Part shown: piece by piece, positions 32,112-38,260 of the stretch
Layout of the letters: each line of letters opens with the position of its first letter
How positions within the stretch are numbered: position 1 is the first letter of the stretch
Origin: JBOGEN01 sp050743265
Lineage (GTDB): Bacteria; Actinomycetota; Actinomycetes; JBOGEN01
Assembly: GCA_050743265.1 (NCBI GenBank)
Contig: JBOGEN010000134.1
Span: 1 to 38,260, forward strand
Reading direction: 5' to 3'
Length of the DNA: 38,260 bases
Notes under the pieces: generated by a model
What the model was told of the DNA's origin: nothing
Database searches by the model: none
What the model saw: only the letters and a program-made list of their open reading frames with translations
Position numbers and translations under genes: made by a program

Positions 32112-32189
32112 TGCCCCCGGTGGGACTCGAACCCACACTAGATCCGGTTTTAAGCCGGACGCCTTTCTGCCAAATTGGGCTACGGGGGC
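32112..32189 (-). tRNA. tRNA with UAA anticodon (Leu), short variable loop
   Basis: A full cloverleaf reads on the minus strand. The acceptor stem is GCCCCCG/CGGGGGC with discriminator A73; the D-stem has only 3 bp (GCC/GGC) with a long 14-base loop; the anticodon stem is TCCGG/CCGGA with loop CTTAAAA; the variable loop has 6 bases; and the T-arm is GTGGG-TTCGAGT-CCCAC. The anticodon UAA (32150-32152) reads UUA and, by wobble, UUG, both leucine codons. Leucine tRNAs are normally class II with a long variable arm, which is missing here. CCA is not encoded. All stems but the D-stem are perfectly paired, so it may be expressed, but charging with leucine is uncertain. It lies just downstream of an HNH gene remnant. 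Confidence 0.8.
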
Positions 32190-32205
32190 TTGAATTTGTT
32201 CTGCA

Positions 32206-32211
32206 ATTCTA
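32206..32211 (-). promoter_or_regulatory. -10 element for the tRNA
   Basis: TAGAAT on the minus strand lies 16 bases before the first base of the tRNA, and its TAG is the stop codon of the HNH remnant. No convincing -35 is seen. Confidence 0.35.
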
Positions 32212-32629
32212 CACCACCCTGCCGATGTTCCTTCCTCGATAGGTCGGCGTCTGCGCATGGCACGTGGGACACAGAGGGCGGAGGTTCTCCGGCCTCTCGT
32301 CAGCCGGTCTCCGTTGACGTGGTCCACCTCTCGCGGGAGGAGCTCGTCGTTCCAGAGGACGCACCGTCAGCGCTCGCATTGGTGATCGACAGCCTGCTCC
32401 GCCAGCAGAAACTTGGGGAGCAATGTCACGGCGGCGGACATCCCCACCGCCTGCAGGCGAGCGGCGAGACGGGCCCGCTGGGTCGCGTTGACGCTGGCCC
32501 GGAGCGGGCGACGCGGCGACGAACAGACTCGTGGTCCCTCCCGGGGGACGATTCCGAGCGCACGGCAGACGTCGCTCATGCTCGGGGAATTCGCCACGGC
32601 TGACGAAGCTCTGCCTCCGTCTCGACCAT
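32209..32629 (-). pseudogene. decayed HNH endonuclease gene next to the tRNA
   Basis: Reading the minus strand from ATG 32629 to TAG 32209 in shifting frames recovers a small HNH endonuclease. The N-terminal homing-type recognition helix is VANSPSMSDVCRALGIVPRE, then ESVRRRVARSG. The Zn/HNH core is LLAEQAVDHQCER, PREVDHVNGDRL and ERPENLRPLCPTCHAQTP, with RGRN at the end. Disruptions include a base missing near 32600 (Gln-Ala junction), a frameshift near 32548, a TGA (32367-32369) where the second zinc cysteine belongs, and a base missing near 32300 between DRL and ERPEN. No intact frame covers the domain, so it is inactive. Its stop codon is 20 bases from the tRNA, and the two may once have moved together. 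Confidence 0.75.
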
Positions 32630-32715
32630 GCGGAACGCTATCGGCGGCCTCTGACAAATCGCGGTCTCGAGCGGTAGGAATTCCTGCGAGCAGGGGGAGA
32701 TCGGTCGTGAATGGC

Positions 32716-33996
32716 TCACACCTCGCCGAGGAGCCGTGCCCGGGTCAGCGGGAGGTCGCTGCGCCCGTCGTCGTGCCGGCGTACGGCGAGCACCTGGTTC
32801 ACCCCGATCCGTCCCTGCTCGAACGACAGAGCCGACCCGGCCATGTACAGCTGCCAGACCCGAGCCCGCGCGTCGGAGGTGTGCCGGACGCAGCCGTGCC
32901 AGTTCTGCTCCAGGTTGGTCACCCAGGCGCGCAGGGTCAGCGCGTAGTGCTCGCGCAGGGACTCGACGTCGCGCACCTCGAATCCGGCCTCCTCGAGAAC
33001 CGAGACCGTGGTGCCCAGCGGCAGCAGCTCGCCGTCGGGGAACACGTACGCCGAGATGAACGTCACGCGCTGCTGGGTCGCGCCTGGGGGGCGGGCGATC
33101 TGGTGGTTGAGCAGCCGTCCACCAGGACGCAGCAGCCCGAACAGGCAGGCGGCGTACTCCGCGTACTTCTCGGCGCCCACGTGCTCGGCCATGCCCACGG
33201 ACGAGATCGCGTCGTACGGGCCGTCGGACACCTCGCGGTAGTCCTGCACCCGGATCTCGACCTGGTCGGTCAGCCCGGCCTCGGCCACCCGCTTGCGGGC
33301 CAGCTCGGCCTGCTCAAGGGACAGGGTGACGCCCACGACCCGGACGCCGTACTTGCGCGCGGCCCGGATCGCGAGCGTGCCCCAGCCACAGCCGACGTCG
33401 AGCAGCCGCATGCCCGGCTCGAGGGCGAGCTTGCGGGCGATCAGGTCGCACTTGTCGTACTGGGCGTCCTGGAGCCCGTACCCGAGGTCGCCGTGGCGCG
33501 CCCAGTACGCGCACGAGTAGACCATCGAGTCGCCGAGCACGAGGTGGTAGAAGTCGTTGCCGACGTCGTAGTGGTGGCGTACGGCGGCCTTGTCCCGGGC
33601 CTTGCTGTGCAGGGTCCCGCTGATGCGGGCCTCCTCGTCCGGGGGGGACGGGGGCGGGCCCACCACACCCAGCCCGGCAGCGGCGCGGACCAGGTGCACC
33701 TTGTCGCGCATCGTGAGCGGCACCGCGCTCTCCCGCCGGGACAGCACGGACGCCCGCGTGAGCACGTCGTACAGGTCGCCGTCGACGTCGAGGTCGCCGG
33801 AGACGAACGCCCGGGCCAGCCCCAGCTCGTCCGGCTGCCAGATGATGCGGCGCAGCGCACGACGCCGGTTCAGGACGATCGCGGGCGCATCCGCGGGGCC
33901 GATCTCCGAGCCGTCCCATGCGCGGAGCCGGAGCGGCAGGTCTTGGCCGAACACGGCCTCCACGAGCGGTGCCAGCCGGTGCGCTGTGCTCGCCAT
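32716..33996 (-). CDS. cfa: cyclopropane-fatty-acyl-phospholipid synthase-like methyltransferase
   Basis: A 426-residue SAM-dependent enzyme of the cyclopropane fatty acid synthase family. The SAM site is LLDVGCGWGTLA, preceded by the family hallmark HHYDVGNDFYHLVLGDSMVYS and followed by the active-site stretch SVGMAEHVG and FISAYVFPDGEL. It adds a methylene or methyl group across double bonds of membrane phospholipid acyl chains; mycolic-acid-type modification is also possible in the family. The N-terminal domain (1-120) is present, so the full bacterial architecture is conserved. The ATG at 33996 has a perfect AGGAGG. It is 38 bases after the NADH dehydrogenase stop, forming a two-gene operon, an order that I recall from Streptomyces. 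Confidence 0.92.
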   Translation of the reverse strand: MASTAHRLAPLVEAVFGQDLPLRLRAWDGSEIGPADAPAIVLNRRRALRRIIWQPDELGLARAFVSGDLDVDGDLYDVLTRASVLSRRESAVPLTMRDKVHLVRAAAGLGVVGPPPSPPDEEARISGTLHSKARDKAAVRHHYDVGNDFYHLVLGDSMVYSCAYWARHGDLGYGLQDAQYDKCDLIARKLALEPGMRLLDVGCGWGTLAIRAARKYGVRVVGVTLSLEQAELARKRVAEAGLTDQVEIRVQDYREVSDGPYDAISSVGMAEHVGAEKYAEYAACLFGLLRPGGRLLNHQIARPPGATQQRVTFISAYVFPDGELLPLGTTVSVLEEAGFEVRDVESLREHYALTLRAWVTNLEQNWHGCVRHTSDARARVWQLYMAGSALSFEQGRIGVNQVLAVRRHDDGRSDLPLTRARLLGEV

Positions 33997-34034
33997 GTTG
34001 TCCTCCTTGTCGTCCCCCGCGCCCCGGGCGGGTC

Positions 34035-35381
34035 CTACGATGCCGTGTCCCAAGGCCGCTGCGGGGGTGGTGCGGCGGCCATCTCGAACTCCCTGCGTGG
34101 CTTCTCCAGCGATCCCAGCGTCACGACCTCGCGCCGGAAGAACAACGCCAGCGTCCAGTCGGCGACGACCCGTGCCTTGCGGTTCAGCGTCGGCACCCGG
34201 CTCACGTGGTACGTGCGGTGCATGAACCACGCCGGCCACCCGCGCAGCTTGACCCCGTAGACCTGAGCCACTCCCTTGTGCAGACCCAGGCTCGCGACGG
34301 AGCCCGCGTACTTGTGCCGGTACGGGGCCAGCCGCTCGCCGCGCAGCGAGGCCACGATGTTGTCGGCGAGACGGCGCGCCTGGCGTACGGCGTGCTGCGC
34401 ACTGGGACCGCAGAACTGCCCCGGCCCCTTGGTCAGGTCGGGGACGGCGGCGCAGTCCCCTGCCGTCCACGCGTCCGGGACGCCGTCGACCTGCAGCTCG
34501 GCGGTCGCGACGAGGCGACCTTTCTCGTCGAGCGGCAGGTCGGTGGCCGCGAGGACCGGGTGCGGCTTGACCCCGGCCGTCCACACCAGGGTGTCCACGT
34601 CGAACTCCTCGCCGCTCTCGAGCACGACGTGCAGGCCGACCGCTGAGGTGATCTTGCAGTCGAGCCGGACGTCCATGCCCCGCCGGCGCAGCTCGTCCAC
34701 CGTGTAGCGGCCCATGTCCTCGCCGACCTCGGGCAGGATGCGCCCCGTCGCCTCGACGAGGATCCAGCGCATGTCCTCCGGCTCGATGGCCTCGTAGTAC
34801 CGGCACGCGTACCGCGCCATGTCCTCGAGCTCGGCCAGCGCCTCGACGCCCGCGTAGCCGCCGCCGACGAACACGAACGTGAGCGCACGCCGGCGCTCCG
34901 CCGGGTCTTGCGAGCTGGACGCGAGCGCGAGCCGGGAGAGCACATGGTTGCGGAGGTAGATCGCCTCCTCGACGGTCTTGAACCCGATGCCGCTCTCCGC
35001 CAGCCCCGGGATCGGAAGTGTGCGCGCCACCGACCCGGGGGCCATCACGAGCACGTCGTACGAGAGCTCGCGCCGTTCCCCGTCGAGCAGCTCGACGGTG
35101 GCCGTACGACTCGTGTGGGCGACCTCGGTGACACGGCCGGACAGGACGTGGCACCCCGTCAGCACCCGTCGCAACGGCACCACCACGTGGCGTGGCTCGA
35201 CGCTGCCCGCGGCCGCCTCGGGCAGGAACGGCTGGTAGGTCATGTACGAGCGGGGCTCGACGACCGTGACCCGCGCCTCGCCGTGGCACAGCCGCCGTTG
35301 CAGGCGCAGCGCGGTGTAGAGACCGACGTACCCCCCGCCGACGACGAGGACCTCCGTGGGGCGGTCACCGTTCGGGCTCAT
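34035..35381 (-). CDS. ndh: type II NADH dehydrogenase (NDH-2)
   Basis: A 448-residue FAD-dependent oxidoreductase. The N-terminal dinucleotide motif is VLVVGGGYVGLYTALRL (FAD), the second is FVFVGGGYAGVEALAEL (NADH), and the FAD-ribityl motif TAGDCAAVPD lies before the C-terminal membrane-association region (WPAWFMHRTYHVSRVP and an amphipathic helix). NDH-2 passes electrons from NADH to quinone at the inner face of the membrane without proton pumping. Length and motifs fit actinobacterial NDH-2. The ATG at 35381 is the first good start. It leads the operon with cfa; a terminator of the udg gene lies just upstream. Confidence 0.9.
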   Translation of the reverse strand: MSPNGDRPTEVLVVGGGYVGLYTALRLQRRLCHGEARVTVVEPRSYMTYQPFLPEAAAGSVEPRHVVVPLRRVLTGCHVLSGRVTEVAHTSRTATVELLDGERRELSYDVLVMAPGSVARTLPIPGLAESGIGFKTVEEAIYLRNHVLSRLALASSSQDPAERRRALTFVFVGGGYAGVEALAELEDMARYACRYYEAIEPEDMRWILVEATGRILPEVGEDMGRYTVDELRRRGMDVRLDCKITSAVGLHVVLESGEEFDVDTLVWTAGVKPHPVLAATDLPLDEKGRLVATAELQVDGVPDAWTAGDCAAVPDLTKGPGQFCGPSAQHAVRQARRLADNIVASLRGERLAPYRHKYAGSVASLGLHKGVAQVYGVKLRGWPAWFMHRTYHVSRVPTLNRKARVVADWTLALFFRREVVTLGSLEKPRREFEMAAAPPPQRPWDTAS

Positions 35382-35408
35382 GACCCAGACGTTACCCGCG
35401 CGGGGCGG

Positions 35409-35457
35409 GAGCCCGCCTCACACAACGGAGAGCCCGCCTCACCCAACGGGCGGGCTC
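35409..35457 (-). terminator. udgB terminator with duplicated stem sequence
   Basis: GAGCCCGCC (35430-35438) pairs with GGCGGGCTC (35449-35457), a 9-bp stem just after the udg stop. The 20-base left part is tandemly duplicated: 35409-35428 and 35430-35449 differ at one base. The right arm could pair with either copy. Confidence 0.6.
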
Positions 35458-35461
35458 GCCG

Positions 35462-36301
35462 TCAGGCAGCCGCGGCTCGGCCGAGGACGGCGTCCAGCAT
35501 CGGCTCGGTGAGCTTGCCCGTGAACGTGTTCTGCTGGCTGGGGTGGTAACAGCCGAGCACGAGCAGTGACGGCCGCCCCGGGCGCTCGAGCGTGACCTCG
35601 GCAGCGTGCCCGAAGCGGGGACGGGGACGCGGGACCTCCAGCGCCACCTCGCCCAGCGCGGCCCACAGCGCGTGCCACCCGAACGAACCGAGCGCGACCA
35701 CCGCCCGCAGCCCGGGCTCGACGAGCCGTAGTTCCTCCACGAACCACGGCGCGCAGGCGTCCCGCTCGGCCGGCGTGGGCTTGTTCTGCGGCGGCGCGCA
35801 CCGCACGGCCGCGACCATGCGGGCGCCGAGCAGCCGCTGACCATCCCCCGCGCGGACGCTGGTCGGCTGGGCGGCGAGCCCGACCCGGTGCAGCGAGGCG
35901 AAGAGCCAGTCGCCGCTGCGGTCCCCGGTGAAGATGCGGCCCGTCCGGTTGCCCCCGTGCGCGGCCGGAGCCAGCCCGGCGACGAGCACGCGTGGCCGCG
36001 GGTCGCCCCACCCCGCGATCGGCCGGCCCCAGTAGGTCTCCTCGGCGTACGCACGGCGCCGCTCCCGGGCGACGTCCTCGCGCCACTGGACGAGCCGGGG
36101 GCAGGCCCGGCACACCGACACCCTGGCGTCAAGCGTCGCAAGCCCCGCCGCGTCGGCCGCCAGCCTCTGTACGTGGGCGACGTCCTGCGCGACCGGGGTG
36201 TCCGGCGTCGCGGGGTCCTCCGGCCACCCGCTGCCCGGAGCCACCGGCCAGGCCAGGTCCGCGGCCACCGGCGGCCGGCCATGCTCGCGTGTCGGGCTCA
36301 C
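35462..36301 (-). CDS. udgB: uracil-DNA glycosylase, family 5 (UdgB)
   Basis: A 279-residue DNA repair glycosylase. The first active-site motif GLAPAAHGGNRTGR is that of family 5 (UDGb), which lacks the catalytic Asp/Asn of family 1; the second motif is HPSQQNTFTG. Cysteines in CRACPRL and later sites (CAPP, CAPW, CYHPS) fit the family's 4Fe-4S cluster. It removes uracil and some oxidised or deaminated bases from DNA. The GTG at 36301 overlaps the ppx stop by four bases, so the two are translationally coupled. A terminator with a repeated stem follows. UdgB is usual in actinobacteria alongside family 1 Ung. Confidence 0.9.
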   Translation of the reverse strand: MSPTREHGRPPVAADLAWPVAPGSGWPEDPATPDTPVAQDVAHVQRLAADAAGLATLDARVSVCRACPRLVQWREDVARERRRAYAEETYWGRPIAGWGDPRPRVLVAGLAPAAHGGNRTGRIFTGDRSGDWLFASLHRVGLAAQPTSVRAGDGQRLLGARMVAAVRCAPPQNKPTPAERDACAPWFVEELRLVEPGLRAVVALGSFGWHALWAALGEVALEVPRPRPRFGHAAEVTLERPGRPSLLVLGCYHPSQQNTFTGKLTEPMLDAVLGRAAAA

Positions 36302-37224
36302 GCCATCGACCAGGCGATGCCGTCGAGAATGTCGTGCTCGCTCACGAGCACCTCGTCGATACCGGTCCGGTCCACCACAGCGGCCAGGACGAGCGCCCCG
36401 GCGGCGATGACGTCCACGCGGCCCGGGTGCATCACCGGCAGCGCGGCGCGCTCAGCACGGGGCATGCGGAGCAGCGTGGCGCTGGTCCCGCGGACCTGGT
36501 CGGCGGACACGCGGGCGTGGTGCAGCCGCTCCGGGTCGTACGTCTCGTGGCCCAGCGCGATGCCGGCGACGGTGGTCACCGTGCCCGCCAGGCCGAGCAG
36601 CGATCCGGCCGTGTCGAGGGGCACCGCCTCGGCCGCGACGTCGAGCGCCTGCGCGATGTCGGCACAGGCGGCGTCCACCTGGACGCGGGAGGGCGGGTCG
36701 TCGGTGAGGTGACGCTCGCTCATCCGGACGCAGCCGATGTTCACCGAGCGTGCTGCGGTGGGCGTGTCCGTCCCGAGCACGAACTCGGTCGACCCCCCGC
36801 CGATGTCGACGACGAGGAACGGCGTGCGGACGCCGTCGCGGCCCGCCAGCTCGCGGGTCGCGCCTGTGAACGAGAGCGCGGCCTCCTCGTCGCCCGTGGC
36901 GACCTCGGGCTCCACCCCGAGGATGTCGACGACACCGCGGACGAACTCGTCCCTGTTCCGCGCGTCGCGAGTCGCGCTGGTGGCGACCATCCGGACACGC
37001 TCGGCGCCGAGCTCGCGGGCCCCTGCCGCGTACGTCCGCAGCGCGTCCAGCGTGCGGGCGAGCGCGTCCGGGGCGAGCTCGCCAGTGCGGTCCACACCCT
37101 GGCCGAGGCGGACGATCTCGAGCCGGCGGTCCAGGTCGACCAGGACGCCGGTGGACGGGTCGACGTCCGCGACCAGCAGCCGGATCGAGTTGGTGCCGCA
37201 GTCGACGGCCGCCACCCGGGTCAC
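36298..37224 (-). CDS. ppx: Ppx/GppA-type exopolyphosphatase
   Basis: A 308-residue protein of the Ppx/GppA family (actin-like ATPase fold). The first phosphate loop is VAAVDCGTNSIRLLVAD (4-20), the second is VVDIGGGSTEFVLG, and the last is LLGLAGTVTTVAGI. The short form, without the C-terminal HD domain, is the one usual in actinobacteria, where two such proteins occur. The family hydrolyses inorganic polyphosphate and/or (p)ppGpp-pentaphosphate. The GTG at 37224 overlaps the DUF501 stop by four bases, and the stop overlaps the udgB start. The order ftsB-DUF501-ppx is conserved in actinobacteria. Confidence 0.92.
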   Translation of the reverse strand: MTRVAAVDCGTNSIRLLVADVDPSTGVLVDLDRRLEIVRLGQGVDRTGELAPDALARTLDALRTYAAGARELGAERVRMVATSATRDARNRDEFVRGVVDILGVEPEVATGDEEAALSFTGATRELAGRDGVRTPFLVVDIGGGSTEFVLGTDTPTAARSVNIGCVRMSERHLTDDPPSRVQVDAACADIAQALDVAAEAVPLDTAGSLLGLAGTVTTVAGIALGHETYDPERLHHARVSADQVRGTSATLLRMPRAERAALPVMHPGRVDVIAAGALVLAAVVDRTGIDEVLVSEHDILDGIAWSMA

Positions 37225-37754
37225 GCGGGCTCCCCGTCATGGCCGTCGAGGTCATGGCCGTCGGGGTCGGGGTCGACGCACCGGCCACGCTCCCACCAGC
37301 GCGGCAGCGCGGCGAGCGCCTCGTCCCCCAGCGGGTTCACGCCCGGACCCGCGGCGAGCGCGTGCGCGACGAGGACGTGCAGGCACTTCACCCGGTCCGG
37401 CATGCCACCCGCGCTCACTCCCGCGATCTCGGGGACGTGCCCGACCGCCTCGCGTCGCGCCAGGTAGTCCCGGTGTGCGCCGGTCTGCGCCGCGGCGAGC
37501 GCGTCGTCGGACGCGAGCCGTGCGGTCATCCGTGCCATCACCCCACTCGCCTCGAGCGTCCCGACCGCGGACGTGGCCCGCGGGCAGGTGAGGTAGTACA
37601 GCGTCGGGAACGGCACGCCGTCGTCCAGCCTCGGCTCGGTCTCGACCACGTCCGGCAGCCCGCACGGGCAGCGGTGGGCGACGCCGCGCAGACCACGCGG
37701 TGGGCGCCCGAGCTGGCGGCGGACCGCGCTGACGTCCCTGTCCTCCGGGTGCAT
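37221..37754 (-). CDS. DUF501-family protein
   Basis: A 177-residue protein of the DUF501 family. It shows the conserved core RPPRGLRGVAHRCPCGLPDV and FPTLYYLTCPRATSAVG (with cysteines that could bind metal), then RMTARLASDDALAAA and GGMPDRVKCLHVLVAH. The C-terminal 20 residues are acidic repeats of DG/GH. The function is unknown; the gene sits between ftsB-like and ppx in most actinobacteria. I took the ATG at 37754 because an earlier in-frame start would add a poorly conserved Arg/Gly lead, and the conserved family N-terminus begins at this point. Its stop overlaps the ppx start. Confidence 0.88.
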   Translation of the reverse strand: MHPEDRDVSAVRRQLGRPPRGLRGVAHRCPCGLPDVVETEPRLDDGVPFPTLYYLTCPRATSAVGTLEASGVMARMTARLASDDALAAAQTGAHRDYLARREAVGHVPEIAGVSAGGMPDRVKCLHVLVAHALAAGPGVNPLGDEALAALPRWWERGRCVDPDPDGHDLDGHDGEPA

Positions 37755-37777
37755 GGGTACGAGTCTGCCGTCGCGCG

Positions 37778-38260
37778 TCAGGGCTCGGGCGTGCCCGTCG
37801 GCCCCGAGGCCCCCTCGACACTGGTCCACAGCCGCGTGTACCAGGGCTGGTTCTCGGCCGGTGCCTCGTGCGGGGCGGTCCCCGACTGGCGTCGCAGCTC
37901 CCGGGCGTCGGTGCCCGAGGCGACGAACCCGGTCTCGCCCGGCATCACGAAGTGCAGCCGCTCTCTCGCCTGCGTCCTCACGTACGCCGGGTCCTGCCAG
38001 CGGCGCTTCTGGCCCTCCAAGTCGTCGACCTGGGCGCGCTGGCGCTCGTTCTGCGCCTCCAGCCTGGCGATCTGGGACTGCTGCTCGACGTACTGCCTGA
38101 CCGGGTACGCGAAGCTCAGCACCAGCGCGCAGACGACCAGGGCGAGCACCGCGGCACGCCCGGTGAGCGCCGTCCGCCGGACCCGGGACTCGCTCGTACC
38201 GCTGTCCTTGGCCGCCGGGCGACCGGACGCCCTGATCTCGGGCCGGCGCCTGGCGGGGAT
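37778..38260 (-). CDS. ftsB: FtsB/DivIC-type septum formation initiator, start outside window
   Basis: The frame is open to the right edge of the window, so the 5' end is missing. The visible 160 residues hold an Arg/Pro/Ala-rich cytoplasmic lead, one membrane helix (AAVLALVVCALVLSFAYPV), then a coiled coil (YVEQQSQIARLEAQNERQRA and on) and the motif DPAYVRTQARERLHFVMPGE typical of FtsB/DivIC. The C-terminal 40 residues are Pro/Glu-rich. The protein joins the FtsL/FtsQ complex that licenses septal wall synthesis. It is followed by DUF501 after a 23-base gap. In actinobacteria the next gene upstream is usually eno, which would lie outside this window. Confidence 0.9.
   Translation of the reverse strand: MPARRRPEIRASGRPAAKDSGTSESRVRRTALTGRAAVLALVVCALVLSFAYPVRQYVEQQSQIARLEAQNERQRAQVDDLEGQKRRWQDPAYVRTQARERLHFVMPGETGFVASGTDARELRRQSGTAPHEAPAENQPWYTRLWTSVEGASGPTGTPEP

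Noticed and set aside
32112..32189. tRNA-Lys or a stop-codon suppressor
   Set aside because: The loop CTTAAAA gives anticodon UAA, which reads UUA/UUG. A Lys anticodon would need UUU or CUU, and a UAA suppressor would need UUA.
31890..32327. Open frame starting at VDHVNGDRL as an intact small HNH gene
   Set aside because: After DRL the frame loses the conserved ERPENLRPLC segment, which continues in another frame; the true state is a frameshifted remnant.
32100..32700. Prophage or integrative element attachment site at the tRNA
   Set aside because: No integrase gene is present and I saw no direct repeat of the tRNA 3' end within the window.
1..38260. CRISPR array or defence island
   Set aside because: The only tandem repeats are short in-frame or terminator duplications; no spacer-repeat pattern and no cas or restriction genes were found.

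Overview
This is a very GC-rich, gene-dense window from a Gram-positive actinobacterium (class Actinomycetia). The supporting genes are an Lsr2 nucleoid protein, an F420-type PPOX oxidoreductase, an LPXTG-type surface protein, a family 5 UDG, and the ftsB-DUF501-ppx order. GTG starts, 4-base start/stop overlaps and leaderless-looking promoters are frequent. I cannot name the genus. About 36 protein genes (two cut by the window ends), one tRNA gene and one decayed HNH endonuclease gene are supported. I see no CRISPR array, rRNA, insertion sequence or prophage.

Left part (1-7.4 kb): the end of a MarR-type regulator overlaps a 14-TM DHA2 drug exporter. A FIST-domain sensor and a ROK sugar kinase follow on the minus strand, overlapping by 8 bases. 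Divergent from them is a MoxR/Mg-chelatase-like AAA ATPase with a VWA partner.

Accessory catabolic block (7.4-17.8 kb): seven tightly packed minus-strand genes encode a family III CoA-transferase, a crotonase, a hotdog thioesterase, a complete tripartite tricarboxylate transporter (TctC, TctB, TctA) and an FAH-family hydrolase. A divergent IclR regulator, an MFS transporter and a cytochrome P450 lie on the other side of an operator-rich promoter. The crotonase lacks both hydratase glutamates and looks more like methylmalonyl-CoA decarboxylase. The block may therefore import a dicarboxylate, activate it to its CoA ester and decarboxylate it; this is inference.

Middle part (17.8-30.9 kb): amidase, cystathionine gamma-synthase and a YczE-type membrane protein form one operon. 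MsrA, Lsr2, an acyl-CoA ligase, cystathionine beta-synthase, an MBL hydrolase coupled to an SGNH hydrolase, an LPXTG protein with an unusual four-cysteine domain, a thiolase and small conserved proteins follow. The thiolase/SGNH/cbs/metB grouping resembles a conserved actinobacterial neighbourhood (known to me from Mycobacterium and Streptomyces).

Right part (31-38.3 kb): a Bax-inhibitor-1 protein comes first. Next is an unusual tRNA with a UAA (Leu) anticodon but a short, class I variable loop, directly downstream of a frameshifted HNH endonuclease remnant. Then come cfa, a type II NADH dehydrogenase, udgB, ppx, DUF501 and a truncated ftsB-like gene, all on the minus strand. The only in-frame TTA codon I noticed in the window is in the thiolase gene, about 3 kb from this tRNA. 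The tRNA/HNH pair and the transporter/CoA-transferase operon are the two most interesting items.
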